A DNA stretch of 64,000 nucleotides from Plantago ovata. Lineage: Eukaryota > Streptophyta > Magnoliopsida > Lamiales > Plantaginaceae. Each line of letters starts with the position of its first letter. The first letter of the stretch is position 1. Below the pieces are notes generated by a model. That model saw nothing but the letters and a program-made list of their open reading frames with translations, did no database searches and was not told where the DNA came from. Made by a program: the position numbers and the translations under genes. Where the stretch lies: assembly GCA_028274465.1 (NCBI GenBank), contig CM051455.1, forward strand, positions 125,895,462-125,959,461. The letters run 5' to 3'. Below, piece after piece: positions 36,165-49,278 of the stretch.

Positions 36165-37450
36165 TAGTTATTGAGGCCAGAGTATAAGAGAGAAAGTATC
36201 CATTCGGTAATTAATATACTCCAAAATTGTCTCTCGTGATCACATTTACTCCGGATCATCGCCAATAGCATTGACATGTCATGGAACACAATCCCAACCC
36301 AAGGACAAAATTGCGCGGCTGCAAAACAGAATTTCATGACTGTTTGCATTTCTCTGATTGATCTTCTGATCCGGATATTGATTCGGTATGCCAAGTCTCT
36401 ATCAATATTGTTGAAGATGCTTGTCTTTCTAGCTCGTGATAAGTCTTTCGAAGGAAATTACTTAGGTTCTCCAAAGGAAAGTACGTTCAGCTTTAAGTAA
36501 TCTCCATGTCTGTGAAACCTGAAATATAACTTGGAAATGGGGTGGGGGGGGGGTTAGTTCCTCTTGTCCGGTCTATCAAGGATCAGACCGGATGGACGAC
36601 TTTACGTGTAGAGATGTGAAAGGTTCCCTAGTGAGAGAAATATTGAGAGTAGGTAGAGTAATCAATTGTTACCTTGGGACCATAAATGAGGAGCCCTTAT
36701 ATACTTGTAGTATTTTATTGTCACTTTATGTAAGATCGTGATAAGTGTCCGGCTGAGGTTGAATCCTCATTTGGCCCAAGCCCTTTTGGGAGGTCCATGG
36801 GCTTTGGCCAAAACATTCAGATTAGGGTTTGAAAGGCATTTTGGGCATATCAAGACTTATGGAAACTTCTGGAATGCGGACTTCTCCAAGGACCGAGAAC
36901 AGAACAAATGAAGAATCTAAGTAACAGTTTCCTCCAAGAACTTTCGCTATCCTCGAAAACAGAGCAGAAAGATGAGATTTGCAGCCATATATGCTCAGAT
37001 GATCGAGTTAATTTTATGGGGATTGGAGTTCAAAATTAAATTTCATTTATGTTGAGAGAAATGTATTTTGGTATGTGTTTTGTTCTAGTAAAACTGGAAA
37101 AGGAATTTGTTTATCATTCCATTTATTCACGAGGGTAATATAGTAAACACAAAATTTGCTTTGGTAATATGGATATTGCTCGGGCAATATCAACAACCAT
37201 AATTAAACATTAAAGAATTATTAAGCTTAGATTTTCTTATTTCACGATAAATATCTATCTCCAGTTTGTAACTATCAAAATCTTATTGGTGGATGTGCAT
37301 TTAAAGGGGAAAAAAAAAGGGAAGAACCATAAAAGTAATGGCAAAATTAATTCTTATGATATTACTTTGCCTGAAACAACAAATAATTGTTCACATGTAA
37401 ATATCAAGAAATAGATAATCCTACCTGCCTTACAAATTAAACATGACAAT
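36165..37450. other. Intergenic and upstream region of the GH17-like gene
   Basis: No gene recognised. A poly-G tract at 36542-36553 and a stretch at 36560-36900 could be old transposon debris. A short A-rich run at 37308-37322 lies ahead of the gene; I see no convincing TATA box. Confidence 0.5.
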
Positions 37451-39268
37451 ATGAACATAATGGTGAGGCTTAATTTCTTGGTGGTTACCTATATCTTGAC
37501 GGTTTATAGTTTACCAAATATCTTTGTTCATGCTGTTATTGGTATTAATTATGGAAGGAATGCAATAGCAAATTTGGATCCAGCTGTTGTGGTGGATTTA
37601 TTATTACAAAACGGAGTCCAACACGTGAAATTGTACAGCAGCAATGTTTATGTCATTAAGGCATTTAAAGGTACTTGTATGAACCTCACCGTCACCCTTA
37701 ATAATCCAAGTGCCATATCTAGCAAGGAAGTGGCAAAAGAATACATAGGCAAGACCTTTCTGCCATTTCCTGATCTAAATTTCAGGTTCGTATCCTGATT
37801 TGAAGTTTGGTGCGTGGAAATATCAATTCTATCTCTTTTTAAAAAATATACATATATGAAACTCGCATGCAAATAACATTTTAATATTGTTCAAATAATT
37901 AGCTATTTTACAAGTAATTATCCTACAAATATTTTGGAATGACATTGATAAAAATAACTCTGAGTAACTATCATGGCAAAGCCAACTTATTGATATCTCA
38001 TTTAGTTCTATAGTTTGGTATTTATACATATTAAATATTAGGGCCAGTACCATTGTGTGACACTCTCAAGAAGCACGATTTTACCCTCCTAGAATTTAAA
38101 GAAGTCACATTTTAGGAACCGGCATTTTATGTTTCATTCTTCACCATAATAATTCTTTCTTGGTGATTTCACGCGTAGGTATTTGAGTATTGGGAATAGT
38201 GCATTTGGTTTGGCACGACAAAGTAACACTAGCTTCATGAGTGTGGTGGATAGGATGAGAACGTTTCAAGGTTGGTTTGATGAACTTGGACAATCTAAAA
38301 CAAAGGTGATCATCACACATTCTGTAAAAGGAGTTCTTAAGCCCGGCCACATTCTCCCCTCGGATGCAGAATTCCTTCCAGATGTAAGAGAAGCAATGAT
38401 AGCATCGCTTGAAATCATGAACCGAACCGGTGCTCCATTTTTTGCCGAGTTTCTACCATTCGAATATATCATCACATCAGGACTAGATTATGATTTTGCA
38501 TTTGGAGATAATAAATCTAAACTTGTGATCACAGATGTGAATGGGCTTACCTATCATAGTTTGTTCGACGTAGTTTATGATTCTTTTATTTGGGCACTGA
38601 GGAAAGTCGGTTATGGACACATGAAAGTAGTCGTTTCACAGATTGGTTGGCCAACGGATGGCTACCAAGGTGCTAGCGTGGAATCTGCAAAGCGATTTTG
38701 GAAAACTTTGCTACCTAAAGTTGTTAGCAATAAGGGAACACCACTACGGCCAGGTGAACCAATTGATATAAACGTCCATGCCTTGACGGATGAGAGTGCA
38801 AATCCCTCCCATTTCATGCCATTTGCTCGACACTGGGGCATTTATAGGTCTAATGGAGAACCCAAGTACAAGATTGATCTATCTGGACAAGGACGTGATA
38901 TTTATCCAACGAGAGGACGAGGGATTAGTCGGATGCCATCAAGGTGGTGCGTTTTCAACGGAGACACGAGAAGTCTACAAGTTGTCAATAATCAATTTGA
39001 GTTTGCATGTACATACGCAGACTGCACTTGTCTATACCCCGGTGGTTCATGTGGGATGCTCAGTTTTGCAGAGAATGTCTCTTATGCCTTTAACGCCTAC
39101 TTTCAATCGACTTTCCAAGATGAGAGGGGATGCAATTTTCAGGGGTTGGGGAAGGTTGTATTTGAAAATCCTAGTAGAGATGGATGTGTATTTTCTGTGG
39201 AGGTTGTTAGAGGTACACAAGAACTTGTGAAACGGATAGTCATACCAAATAAACTAAGGGCACATTAG
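37451..39268 (+). CDS. GH17 beta-1,3-glucanase-like protein with X8 domain, catalytic residues replaced
   Basis: Two exons, 37451-37785 and 38179-39268, with GT-AG borders; the phase-2 join recreates NFRYLSIGN, exactly where this family has NIRYxAVGN. The product is 474 residues, usual for the family. A signal peptide (about 1-28, cut before VIGINYG) is followed by the GH17 barrel (about 30-350) and an X8/CBM43 domain (368-448: WC, C389, C394, C403, C430, C448 all present). The family hydrolyses or binds callose in the wall. Here the acid/base Glu of GNEP is Ser119 (GNSA) and the nucleophile Glu of GEIGWPTDG is Gln266 (SQIGWPTDG), so hydrolysis is not expected. The frame and intron are intact. 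It may be a glucan-binding pseudoenzyme or a gene early in decay. No GPI-like tail is seen. An in-frame Met at 37460 is an alternative start. Confidence 0.88.
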
Positions 39269-40379
39269 ATTTCACAATTACATTGGAGTGACAATTAGAT
39301 TTTCAATCTTTAGTTACATCCAGCCCCACGAATTAGAATTTTGGCGAATTAAAACGTGGAAAATATATTTTTGCCCCCGGTAAAACATCAGCTTTTTCCT
39401 TTGACCTAATAAGATCTATTTCTATTTTTTATACATTTGCCCCAATTATTTTCTATTTTTACGAAATTGGCACTAAATATTATACAAATAAGTCACATAA
39501 TTTCTATAAATTTCAAATTTGCCTAAAACATTATTGTAAATTAAACCAAACAAAACTAATATTTCAAACAAGTCCCAATTTGTTTTTCAAATTATTTTTT
39601 TATTATTTTTTTTTATTTTTACTTATCTTCTTCCTCAAAAACTCCGGTACCGGAGACACCGGAACAAGTTCTAGTCGGAGCTTCTCCGACTGGAACAAGC
39701 TCCATCACTGGCACTATAAATAACACAAATCGAGTCTCAAATACGGATTACACAAAATCTGTATTCAATTGAAACGAAAAACGAAGGAAATATAAAAGGA
39801 AAACTGAAGAAACTAGCCGGAATTGCAAGCGCTATCAACCTGAAAATAAGAGCAATCTGGGTTTAGAAATTAGGGAGGATAATTTAGAGATTAGAGAGAT
39901 TCCATGAGCTGAGACATACCTCAACTCAATCCTATATTTGCCAAAGCTCTCTCCACCATATATAATCATGTAAAGAGCTTGGTTGGCAGCTATCAGTGCA
40001 AAGTCCTTCACGGTTTGTTTCTCAGGTAATGACAAAGAAGCAAAACTAACTCAACAAACCAAAATATCAGAGATGATGTAATTGCTTATTGGACCAAGGA
40101 GAAATTGGGCCAAGATATCAATGGGCCAGTTAAGAGAATGGGTCGGTTATGACAAAGACGCAGCACCACCAGTACACCACATCCATGAATCATCAGGAGA
40201 TGGAACAGCCCGGTCCAAGCCAGAACAGAGGTACCTGAGATCAGTCACAAGATAGTTTTCCCAAGAAGATAATTCACGAAACCAGTTCCAATTAAAACCA
40301 CCGAAGATATAACTCGACACTACACAATCTTTAACACTTCCAAAGTAAAGAGTCTAGGAAATAAGTCTTTTAATAACAC
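39269..40379. other. Intergenic, no supported gene
   Basis: AT-rich 3' flank of the GH17-like gene. Small palindromes CTCCGGTACCGGAG (about 39640-39655) and GTCGGAGCTTCTCCGAC lie near 39680. A minus-strand ORF at 39835-40035 matches nothing I know. Confidence 0.5.
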
Positions 40380-40990
40380 ACCTTTTCCTAAACAAGGGTC
40401 GACCCAAAACCTAGTGTAGAACCCGTACCAACATTCCTACAAACATTATTAAAGAACCAATGAGAAAGAGACACTTTTGTAATAAGACATTTCCACCAAG
40501 TGACCACCAAGACCTACACGACTTCCCTTCCCTAACTCTAAGAATATTATCCCTAACGTTACCATACTTTGGCACAAGAACTTTTACCCACAACGAATTG
40601 GAATTAACAAGTAAACCCCACACCCACTTACCCAAAAAGCAATATTAGACATGCGAAGATTTTTCACCCCTAACCCACCCAACTTTTTAGGAACACACAC
40701 TATCCCAATTGACCCAACTTTTTTAACACCCCCCACCGAACCACCCCAAAGAAAATTCATTTGCAAGGAACTAAGGTCGTAGACAATTGACGAGGGAGCC
40801 AATAAGAAGGAAAGGTAATAGAACGGTAGGGATCCAAGAATCGCTTTTAGAAGGACAATTCGACATCCGAACGATAGAACTTTGTTGGACCATTTCCCCA
40901 AACATTTCTCCGATTTTTCCACCACCACCTTCCACATTTTAGTGCCATTTTCATTTTCACCAATAGGCAAACCCAAATACATGAAAGGGC
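40380..40990 (-). mobile_element. L1-type LINE fragment
   Basis: On the minus strand the C-terminal part of a plant L1 reverse transcriptase: YLGLPIGENENG, WSNKVLSFGCRIVLLKAIL, a W-G-G motif and VPKKLGGLGVKNLRMSNIAF. The frame shifts near 40635-40640, where the homology continues as GKWVWGLLVNSNSLWVKVL. Both ends of the LINE are missing. Non-functional. Confidence 0.8.
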
Positions 40991-41436
40991 AATTTTAATC
41001 CACTGCGGGTAGTTAACATTAATTAATTAGTTTTATAATAACAGAAACTCTAGCAATATAAATATTGTTTTTCTCGAAACAGCAACAATATAAATTTTGT
41101 TAGTGAGAAGGTTTAGATTATTTTATATCAAATTTCATGAAGAATTTAATGATAGTGTTTGTAGTCATAAAGTTTTATTGTACAAATACCTGCATAAACT
41201 TTATTATTATATAACATGTAAACATTACATTATATAATAGTATAAAATACAATATGTTAGTATAAATTAGCTAGATTAAATATTCGGGCACCCGTTCAGG
41301 TATCAGGTTTGATAATCATCAACCTGTTACCTGACCCGAATAAATCATTGAATGTCGGGTTTATGCTTGAAAATCCTCAAACCCGACCCGTTATGGGGAA
41401 TTTTCAATCGGGTTCGGGTAACCCGAACCCAATGCC
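40991..41436. other. Intergenic, AT-rich
   Basis: No gene. The Asn/Pro-coding run at 41285-41430 is a local repeat of ACCCG/CGGGT words (ACCTGACCCG, ACCCGACCCG), not a recognised protein. Confidence 0.5.
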
Positions 41437-42255
41437 CAGCCCTAGGTCCAATTATGATGAAACCTTTACGCCTGTTGCGAAACTGAATACTATTAGGATC
41501 TACTTGATGGCAAATGGATGATAAAAATGCCTTCCTTAGTGGCAACCTTGAGGAAGAAGTGTATATGATACAACCTGAAGGTTTTATATCCAAAGCAAAT
41601 CCCAAACCTGTATGCAAGGTTGAAAGGTCCATCTATTGACTTAAGCAAGCCTCTAGAAGCTAGAACATTCGCTTTGATGAATTAAGGATATGTTTTTGGT
41701 GTATCTTATAAGAACTAAGGATATGTTTTTGGTGTATGGTGGAATGCGAGAATTAAGAATGCTTGGATACGTAGATGCCGGCTTCGAATCGGATCCTTAT
41801 CACTTTGAGTCATAAACTGGAGATGTGTTTCACATTGAACAGAGAAGCGATATGTTGAACAATTCGAAACAGACCACGTTTATCGACTCTTCAACTAAAA
41901 TGACCGAGTACATAATGAATCGGAAGCCTTTAGGAGGCTGTCTTAATTTTGCAGTTCTTGATGGTAACTAGGGATAGTTTCTAATCCTAGTCCAATAATG
42001 GTTATTGTGACAACGCGGGCTCCGTCGCTCAAGCCAAGATCCACGAACAAGAACAAACATGTACTTAGAAAATATCATATCATACGAGAAATCGTAAATA
42101 GAGAAGACGTCAGTATAGAACGTGTCTCCAATGAGGAAAATGTGGCGGACCCATTTACCAAAGTCTTGAGCTTGGAAACTCACACAAGACATTATGGAAA
42201 CCTAGGCGTTAAACATAAAGGTGATTAGTTGTAGTCCAAGTGGGAGTTTGAAACT
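41437..42255 (+). mobile_element. Decayed Ty1/Copia pol remnant
   Basis: Copia RT words are visible at the start (DETFTPVAKLNTIRI, then EEEVYMIQPEGF) and RNase H-end words at the end (VLRKYHIIREIV, VSNEENVADPFTK), followed by a polypurine-like AAGTGGGAG at 42239-42247. The middle is largely lost. Broken in many places and old. Confidence 0.75.
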
Positions 42256-42312
42256 ATGTATGTCTTAGATAAAACCACCTCAGGGAAAAACGGACTTGAT
42301 CACAATCAACTT

Positions 42313-42498
<186 letters not shown>

Positions 42499-42507
42499 GT
42501 GTGTGTA

Positions 42508-43879
42508 TGTCATACCGAGCATAAACGTGTCATATTTATTGTTTGGTTTGTTTGCATAGATAGTAAACATATCCCCGAGAATTTATGTTATCACCAAGAT
42601 ACTGGGAACTTGTGTGACATAGCATATGTACTAAAAGCGCCCTAGTCGATGATCATTGAGATGGGGGTATCAATGATGCCTCCGAGACTAGCATGTGGTT
42701 TGCATAACACTCATTTGATGGGTATGGTTGATCCCACGAGGCATGGATGGGCTAGGTTATCCGTAATGGACGCGTGGATTCTTATAGTCGAGCATTGGCA
42801 TACCCAACCGTGAAACCATTTGATGTTCTATGAACTATACCTAAATGTCTATGGGAGTATCAGGTTGTGGGGTGATGTCAGATAGTCCTTCGACTTGAGG
42901 TCATTGCTTATCACATATATTGAGTAATGTACTTTGGCCGAAAACCAGGCTTACACCCGAATGCGAGGTAGATACGTTCCGGATGGTTGCATTACGAGAT
43001 ATATGGTGATAGTAGATGGATCGGGAAAAGGATTCATTCCTCACGTATAGTAATGGAGAGAATACTCAAGTTCTCATAATTGATTGATCGTTAGTCATTG
43101 GCCAATGCATTTAATATATTTGAGATAGTCTGCGAATAGTATCACGAGGTCAATCTATAAGACTGAGAACGCCATGGGTATGTTATTGGAATATAAACAC
43201 ATCATGATGTTCCAGATGTACTACAGTTATTCGTGAATGAAGGGACCGTAACATTGCGCGACATGCTCCACAACAACATGTGGTTTTGAGAATTCTCTCA
43301 AACGTCCTCGTCTACTAATATCGGTAAGTGAAACCGTCTAGGAATTTCACGAGGGACTTAACATAGTGTTATACTTAATACATGAGACCCTATGGATCAC
43401 ACAACTTATGGATCGACTTATTAAGTGGATTAGGATTAAATTATAATTAATTAGATTAATTATTATTTATTGAATGTCGAATAATACTTTAGAAGTATTA
43501 ATTAAAGATTTACTTCGAACGAAAATATTAATTGAATTAATATATGCATTTAGACAGGATTTAAATTACCAAGGAACTTGCATGTGGGCCCAAAATTGAA
43601 CTTGGGCCCACCAAGACCTCCTAGGCACGCCGGTTTAGGAAGGGAGAGGAGATTAATCTCCTCCCCCAAGTTACTTAATAAGAAAGGAATTCCATGTTAG
43701 AATTGGAATTCTACTTGGAGATCAAGTTAACTTCGACTTTAATAATTAATAATATGGTATTAGAATTATTATTCCTTTTAGAATTAGAATTCTTATTTCA
43801 ATTAGACTTTCCTAAAGAAGTAAATTATACTATTATATATTAAAATGAACAATGGTGTTCTATCTCATTTTTATTGAAA
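42508..43879. other. Non-coding, possible Copia LTR remnant
   Basis: No ORF is supported. The position just after a Copia polypurine-like tract and the moderate GC blocks suggest the 3' LTR of the remnant to the left, but I cannot find a matching partner or termini. Confidence 0.35.
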
Positions 43880-44405
43880 ATGTTATACGTAATAGTCTCA
43901 TCGAATATGATAATAATTTTAAATTATTACGGAATAGATTTGTCAAACAAAGTTAGTGTTCCAAATTATTACACAGTAAGTGTTCTAAATTATTGTGAAA
44001 ATATACCTGTCGATCGAACAAAGTTAATTAGTGTTATGAAATATTGTAGAATAGACCCCTCGAACAAAATTAGTGTTCTAACATATTGCAAAATTAGACC
44101 AGTGGAACTTTTGGTGTTCTAACGCATTGATAAATAGACACACGTCGAATAGTGTTTTAACGTATTGACAAATAGACACACACGTCGAATAGTGTTCTAA
44201 TGTATTTTCAAATAGACTCGTCAAACACAGTCGGTATTCTAATGTAATGCCAGATTGATCGTCGAACACAATTAGTATTCTAAAGTGTTGTAGAATAGAC
44301 ACATCGAACCCAATTAGTGTTTCAAAGTATTGCGGAGTAGCTCCATAAACAGTAGTTTAAGGTCTAAAGTATTGTGGAATACTCATCAAATATAGTTCAA
44401 GTATT
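43880..44405. repeat. 42-bp satellite, reverse orientation
   Basis: About twelve diverged units (AGTGTTCTAAATTATTGTG, then GAATAGACCCGTCGAAC-like), the reverse complement of the repeat at 26211-27560. Confidence 0.65.
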
Positions 44406-44414
44406 GCCAAATAG

Positions 44415-45976
44415 AAGGGGAGTTATTTGTATCTGTTACTTTACGTTGATGACATCTTGATTGCTGGAAAAATAATGTCTGATATTGATGTGTTGAAGAT
44501 AAAGTTAAATGTTGAATTTGAGATGAAAGACTTGGGGGCAGCAAGAAGGATTCTTGGCATGGACATATCAAGAAGCACATATAATAGAAAATTGTCACTT
44601 ACTCGGTCAAGCTACTTATCAAAGGTGTTGAAGGAAATTCAACATGAACTGTGCTAAGCCTGCGGCTATACCTGTTAGCCCAAGTCTAAAATTGTCATCT
44701 AAGAAGAGTCCTAAACTCAGTTTGAAAAGAACAAGATGAATAGAATACCATATGCTAGTGCAGTTGGAAGTGTCATGTACTCTATGGTTTGTTGTAGACC
44801 GGATCTTGCTTTTTCCATGAGTTTAATTAGCAGGTTTATGACTGATCCAGGATTAGCTCATTGGGAAGCTGTGAAAACAGTTTTAAGGTACATTAAAGGA
44901 AATGTTGATCATGGTTTAAGATTCAAGGATTTGGATGATTGCACTCAGCCTCTCATTGGCTATGTTAATGCTGACTACGCATCAAATTTGGATACAAGAA
45001 AATCTATTACAGGCTATGTGTTCACTCTCTATGGAACTGCAATCAGCTGGAAGAGCACTCAACAATCTGCAGTTGCTTTATCTACTACGGAAGCAGAATT
45101 TATGGCTCTGACTGAAGCTGTAAATTAGGAAGCTTTATGGCTGAAAGGGCTGCTCTTGGAACTTGGTGTTGATCAAAGAAGTGTTACAATATTTTGTGAC
45201 AATCAAAGTGCTATACAGCTAGCTAAGAACCAAATGTATCATGAAAGAACCAAGCATATTGATGTAAGGTTCTATTTCATAAGGGACATCATCTTTGCAG
45301 GATCAATCAAAGTGAAGAAGATTTACACTTCAGAGAACACAACTGACAACCTTACCAAGTCTGTTCCAGCTATGCTCTAAGTTGATGCAAGTGACACAAG
45401 GGGATGTGCTCTAACCTTAAGGAGTACAAAAGGGGATGCACCCTAACCTCAGGGGTGCGGTGGAAATGTTACAGAATTGCCTAATGGAGCTAAGGTGGAG
45501 ATTGTAGAGTTTGTAGCTCAATTATATTGAGATATTATTTTGAACGGTCAGGACTCTATCTGAAGTTTGGAAGAAGTTGGGCCTGAACGGACTCTTCTTT
45601 GGTCCCGCTCTTATTTAGGGCTAATTAGTATAGATACTGGTTGATGTTCATATATATAAAGATACGTAGTATGCTACAGAACATACAGAGCCGTAAGTTT
45701 ACCTAGTTTCTTTGTCTGAGTTAGTTTGGAGAGAAAGGTAGGTGTTAGCTGCTTGCGATTGACGTGTAACTCGTTGTATGATCTTGTAAAAATAGTGGTG
45801 ATCAATAAAGGTGGTAGGAATTGTTCCCGTGGATGTAGGCTTTGCCGAACCACGTAATTTGTTGCGTTCTTTACTTTTCTGCAAGTTGTTTGTTCTCTGT
45901 GTTTGTTCTTGATTGAAGTTGTGATATTGATTGTTTGTTTACTTAAGTTAATCGATCTCAGGGGTGAAACTCAACA
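44415..45976 (+). mobile_element. Ty1/Copia element, 3' part with LTR
   Basis: The end of RT (YLLLYVDDILIAG, about 44425-44465), connection (PYASAVGSVMYSMVCCRPDL) and RNase H (STTEAEFMAL, ERTKHIDVRFYFIRD) are followed by a polypurine tract GGTGGAG and a 474-bp LTR. The 5' part is missing; the left boundary is against satellite. Pol is broken in a few places. Confidence 0.85.
45503..45976 (+). repeat. Copia 3' LTR
   Basis: It starts TGTAGAG directly after the polypurine tract and ends CTCAACA. A TATA motif ATATATAAAG lies at about 45652, 150 bp into the LTR. Confidence 0.75.
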
Positions 45977-46100
45977 CGAACCTTCCATTTATTCATAAAA
46001 ATTCATTCCCCTAAAGCCTCAACATGCGACATAAATGGTGCCATCAATAGTTAACCAGTAGACCAGAATTCGTGAAATCAGATTTCCAGTTATCCACATA

Positions 46101-46281
46101 CACAATTTTTTTTAAACGACAAATATTATAACTACTCCTACACTAATACTATACAAACTTCCTAAACCACCTTATATCTCCACATCTAAACCAACTTCAT
46201 AACTCCGCCACCGTCGGGGATCAACCCGGTACCTCTCCTTCACTATCCCAACTCCTTACCGCTGCACCACCTTTACTCCCC
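46101..46281 (-). mobile_element. tRNA-derived SINE
   Basis: On the minus strand an A-box-like GTGGTGCAGCGGT (46259-46271) and a B-box-like GGGTTGATCCCC (about 46216-46227) are followed by a ~90-bp body and a T-rich end. TCCACATA flanks it at 46093-46100 and 46282-46289. It is a longer copy of the fragment at 34664-34794. Confidence 0.75.
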
Positions 46282-46431
46282 TCCACATAGGCAATTAGAC
46301 ATAATGTTACGTTCAGTATTTATTAGATTTTGGATTTCTATTAACAATTAGTATTTTATTATATTTAGGTAACTTAATAGAGTCAGAGTTATTTTATATA
46401 ATAGAGTTAGAGTTATGTTAGGTCTTTAGTA

Positions 46432-46668
46432 CTTCCTCCATTTCATTAATAACTTTCTCTTCGGTCAACAGGCTTCGTGTTTGACCGCACATTACTCCTA
46501 AATTGTACGATGCAATTCTTTTTTAAAGTTATATAATTAAAGTTCATGAGTTAGTAGTATTTTAAATATTTTTTTAAAATGTTTTTATCAATATAATTTA
46601 GGTGTAATATACGAGTCAAACATGACAGTCGTTGACCAAAGAGAAAGTTTGTAATGAAATGGAGTAAG
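46432..46668. mobile_element. Stowaway-like MITE
   Basis: 237 bp with inverted ends CTTCCTCCATTTCATTA and, reversed, CTTACTCCATTTCATTA; TA duplicated at 46430-46431 and 46669-46670. The sub-ends share CTTTCTC…GTCAA words. Confidence 0.85.
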
Positions 46669-47353
46669 TATAACTTATTATATTAGTTAGATAGAGTTGT
46701 CAGATTAATCATAAGAATAGTAGGTTAGTCACTATTAGAAGTTGGGTTCGCCCTTTTGGGTTGGCGTCTCTTCGGAGATTGGTTGTATTTTGTTTATCTT
46801 TTATTTCGAGTCAATAAATTCAGAAAACGTAGCTTTGCTACATCAAAAAATACTCTTACTTTGACATTGGAACCTACTGTTCTCTATCACATAACCATAC
46901 AACAAAAGTCGAAACCCAGCCGGCATCACGCAACTTGCCATGTTCCCCGATCAGTATTAGTACCGCTACTACAATGGCTTTTAATATTACTTTTGTTTCA
47001 TAGCTATTAATACTACTCCTTTTGTTTCAAGATTGGTAATCAATGGCATCTCATATGATAAAGGACAAAAAAGAACATAACAAATTAATATGAAGAGACT
47101 CAACACTCAACAGAGCCATGAGGCCCATCACCTTGAATGGTTATGCTCAGCTCAACGGAATTTCATTACCCATTTCTCCTTGGTTCTTCTACCTCATGTG
47201 TTTTTTTTTTTTTTTTAAACGGTTCAACACTGGTTTTTGCCCGGTTTTTACCAGGTCAAACCCGGCATGAACCGGGTCGAACACCTCAACAGGTATTTAA
47301 GTTTTCAAACCGTTGTAGCCACCGGGTACCCATTGAATCGGCCCGATCCGGGT
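46669..47353. other. Intergenic, no gene seen
   Basis: No protein is recognised. There is a poly-T run at 47201-47216 and repeated ACCCGG/CCGGGT words at 47235-47350. Confidence 0.5.
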
Positions 47354-47958
47354 TTTAAAACAGAGCAGAGAAGTCACCATCTTGTATTACTCATAGACAG
47401 TTATAAATGAACACTTGTCACTAGTTTATTAGACATTGTACGAGTTAATTATGAGTCCTATATAAAGGTCGCTTAGCCTCCAAGCAATCAGGAAAAAAAA
47501 GGAAAAAAGAGAAGATATAACAACACAATAGATAAGTATCTTTGCTAATTCATCAAGACAATCCAGCAGGTAAAAACGCTGAACCACTGCTATCGTCAAT
47601 AATTTTACATGCTAACTCATGTGCCAACCTATAAAGTGTGTGGGCCCTTTCAAGAGATTGTCGTGCTTTGGAGAACCCCCAATATATGTGAATGTGTATT
47701 GTTATGTGTGTGAAAGCCGACCTCCATAGGTGATTGTATCGGTTGGATTAAAATATTTTCTTTATTTCACACATGAATTTGAGTTCTAGGGTTAATTGCA
47801 CTTTTAATCCTCTAACTCTTGATCCACTGCGTTTTTGGTTCTCTAATTTATTGAATTGGCGAATTCAGTCCCCAAAGCTTATAATTCGCCGTATAAACGC
47901 CATAATTCACCTTAATTCACCGTATTTTGCAATAGTTCTTCCCCAAATCCTTGCCAAG
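47354..47958. repeat. 605-bp flank, original copy
   Basis: It is nearly identical to 55146-55751. It contains the former 3' flank of the xylanase gene (47354-47779), the 9-bp target duplication, and the left end of the Mutator-like element. On the minus strand an AATAAA (47761-47766) lies about 20 bp past the old stop-codon position. Confidence 0.9.
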
Positions 47959-49138
47959 TGATGAACGTGTATTTTACACTTTCATTCGAGTCTTTTTTTC
48001 ACCTATTTAGCTATCCTCTATGTTAATTTAGCTATATTATAGTGCATTTTATTAGAATAGTGTCACGTTTCCCTTTAGTTTGCAGTTTTCAGGTTTTAGG
48101 TGAAAAACGTGATTTTCAGGGCAATTATATTGAAGAGAACGAATTCGGTGTTCCGAGGGCATTCGTGGAGTATCTAGAAGGTTCCGCATGAGATTTGAGG
48201 TCTAGGGGTCGAGTTTCAAGGCTTAAAGGTGACTAGAAGGCAAAAACCGAGTCCGAAAAGGAAAAGAAGACCTAAAACGCGTCAAAAACGCATTTCTCGC
48301 CGACTGGAGCTCCCGGGCGGTTTGCCCGGGATGTGGGGCGGTTCGCCCGGTGTCTGGGGCGACTCGCCCCACGCGTGCCGAACTCCTATATATAGTTGCT
48401 TCTGTTTCTACGTTTTTCATACTTTCTCAGACCTTTTTTCATACCTTTTCACATAGTTTTAGGTAGGAATTCTCGAGAGCCTGTTCTGGGAATTTTTAGC
48501 ATAGGAGACTATTTTTCTTATCAATTTGGAGCTTGTGAGTTCGCGATTCTTCGGAGATTGACAACCTTCGTCGGTAACATTGTATCTCACAATTTTTCTA
48601 TTTATATTTATATTTTTCAACATGTTTTCATTCAATCTTGCTTTGATTTCTGTTGATTGCATGACATCTATGAGTAGCTAAATCTACGTTGGTGATAGTA
48701 TGTGATTTCTTAGCTAGGGTTCTTAATTATGCATGATTGGCTGTAACGCGATTCAGACTTGACTTATTGCTTTATTTCTTTGATCTATCTAAGCCCTCTA
48801 TCTTCGTAGTGTTGAATTGAACGGAACACATTGGACAATTCATGATCTTAGATTTCTATGCAAAACGATCGGGTACTTCATGCATGATTATTAACCTGCT
48901 ATGCTTTGAATGATCATACTATCACTAACTTCTATTATAATTGATAAGAAAATATGTGCTAAGTCGTTTGTTGATTTTATAGTTGAAGTTAAATTAGATA
49001 AAGCTAGTTATAGTCCTTAGATATCGACACTCGATGTTATTTTACTGCTACACTACGGTTTTCGTTGTAGTTGTGAATTGCCTTTGGCTAAAAACAAATT
49101 TATTTGATTAATTGAATATGACAAATTCCAGTTCATCA
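47959..49138 (+). repeat. 5' LTR of element D
   Basis: It runs 1180 bp from TGATGAACG to CAGTTCATCA. The palindrome tract (about 48310-48372) precedes CTATATATAG at about 48388. It differs from the LTR at 55752-56952 in the number of palindrome units. Confidence 0.9.
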
Positions 49139-49141
49139 AAT

Positions 49142-49158
49142 TGGCGCCGTTGCCGGGG
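49142..49158 (+). other. Primer-binding site of element D
   Basis: TGGCGCCGTTGCCGGGG, identical to the tRNA-Asp site of element A. Confidence 0.9.
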
Positions 49159-49278
49159 ACTATACTCCTTTTTTCTGTTTAGCTTTTATATATTTTCAGC
49201 ATTCAATTCTTAGTTTTAGTAGTTTTTCTTTAATTAGATCTCTCTGATACTCCTTTCTTAGCTTGTTACAGATAGTGT

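Noticed and set aside
36276-36500. Small plus-strand gene
   Set aside because: No recognisable protein and an equally long opposing frame; likely chance.
39835-40035. Small minus-strand gene
   Set aside because: 66 codons, no recognised domain, no supporting splice or promoter context.
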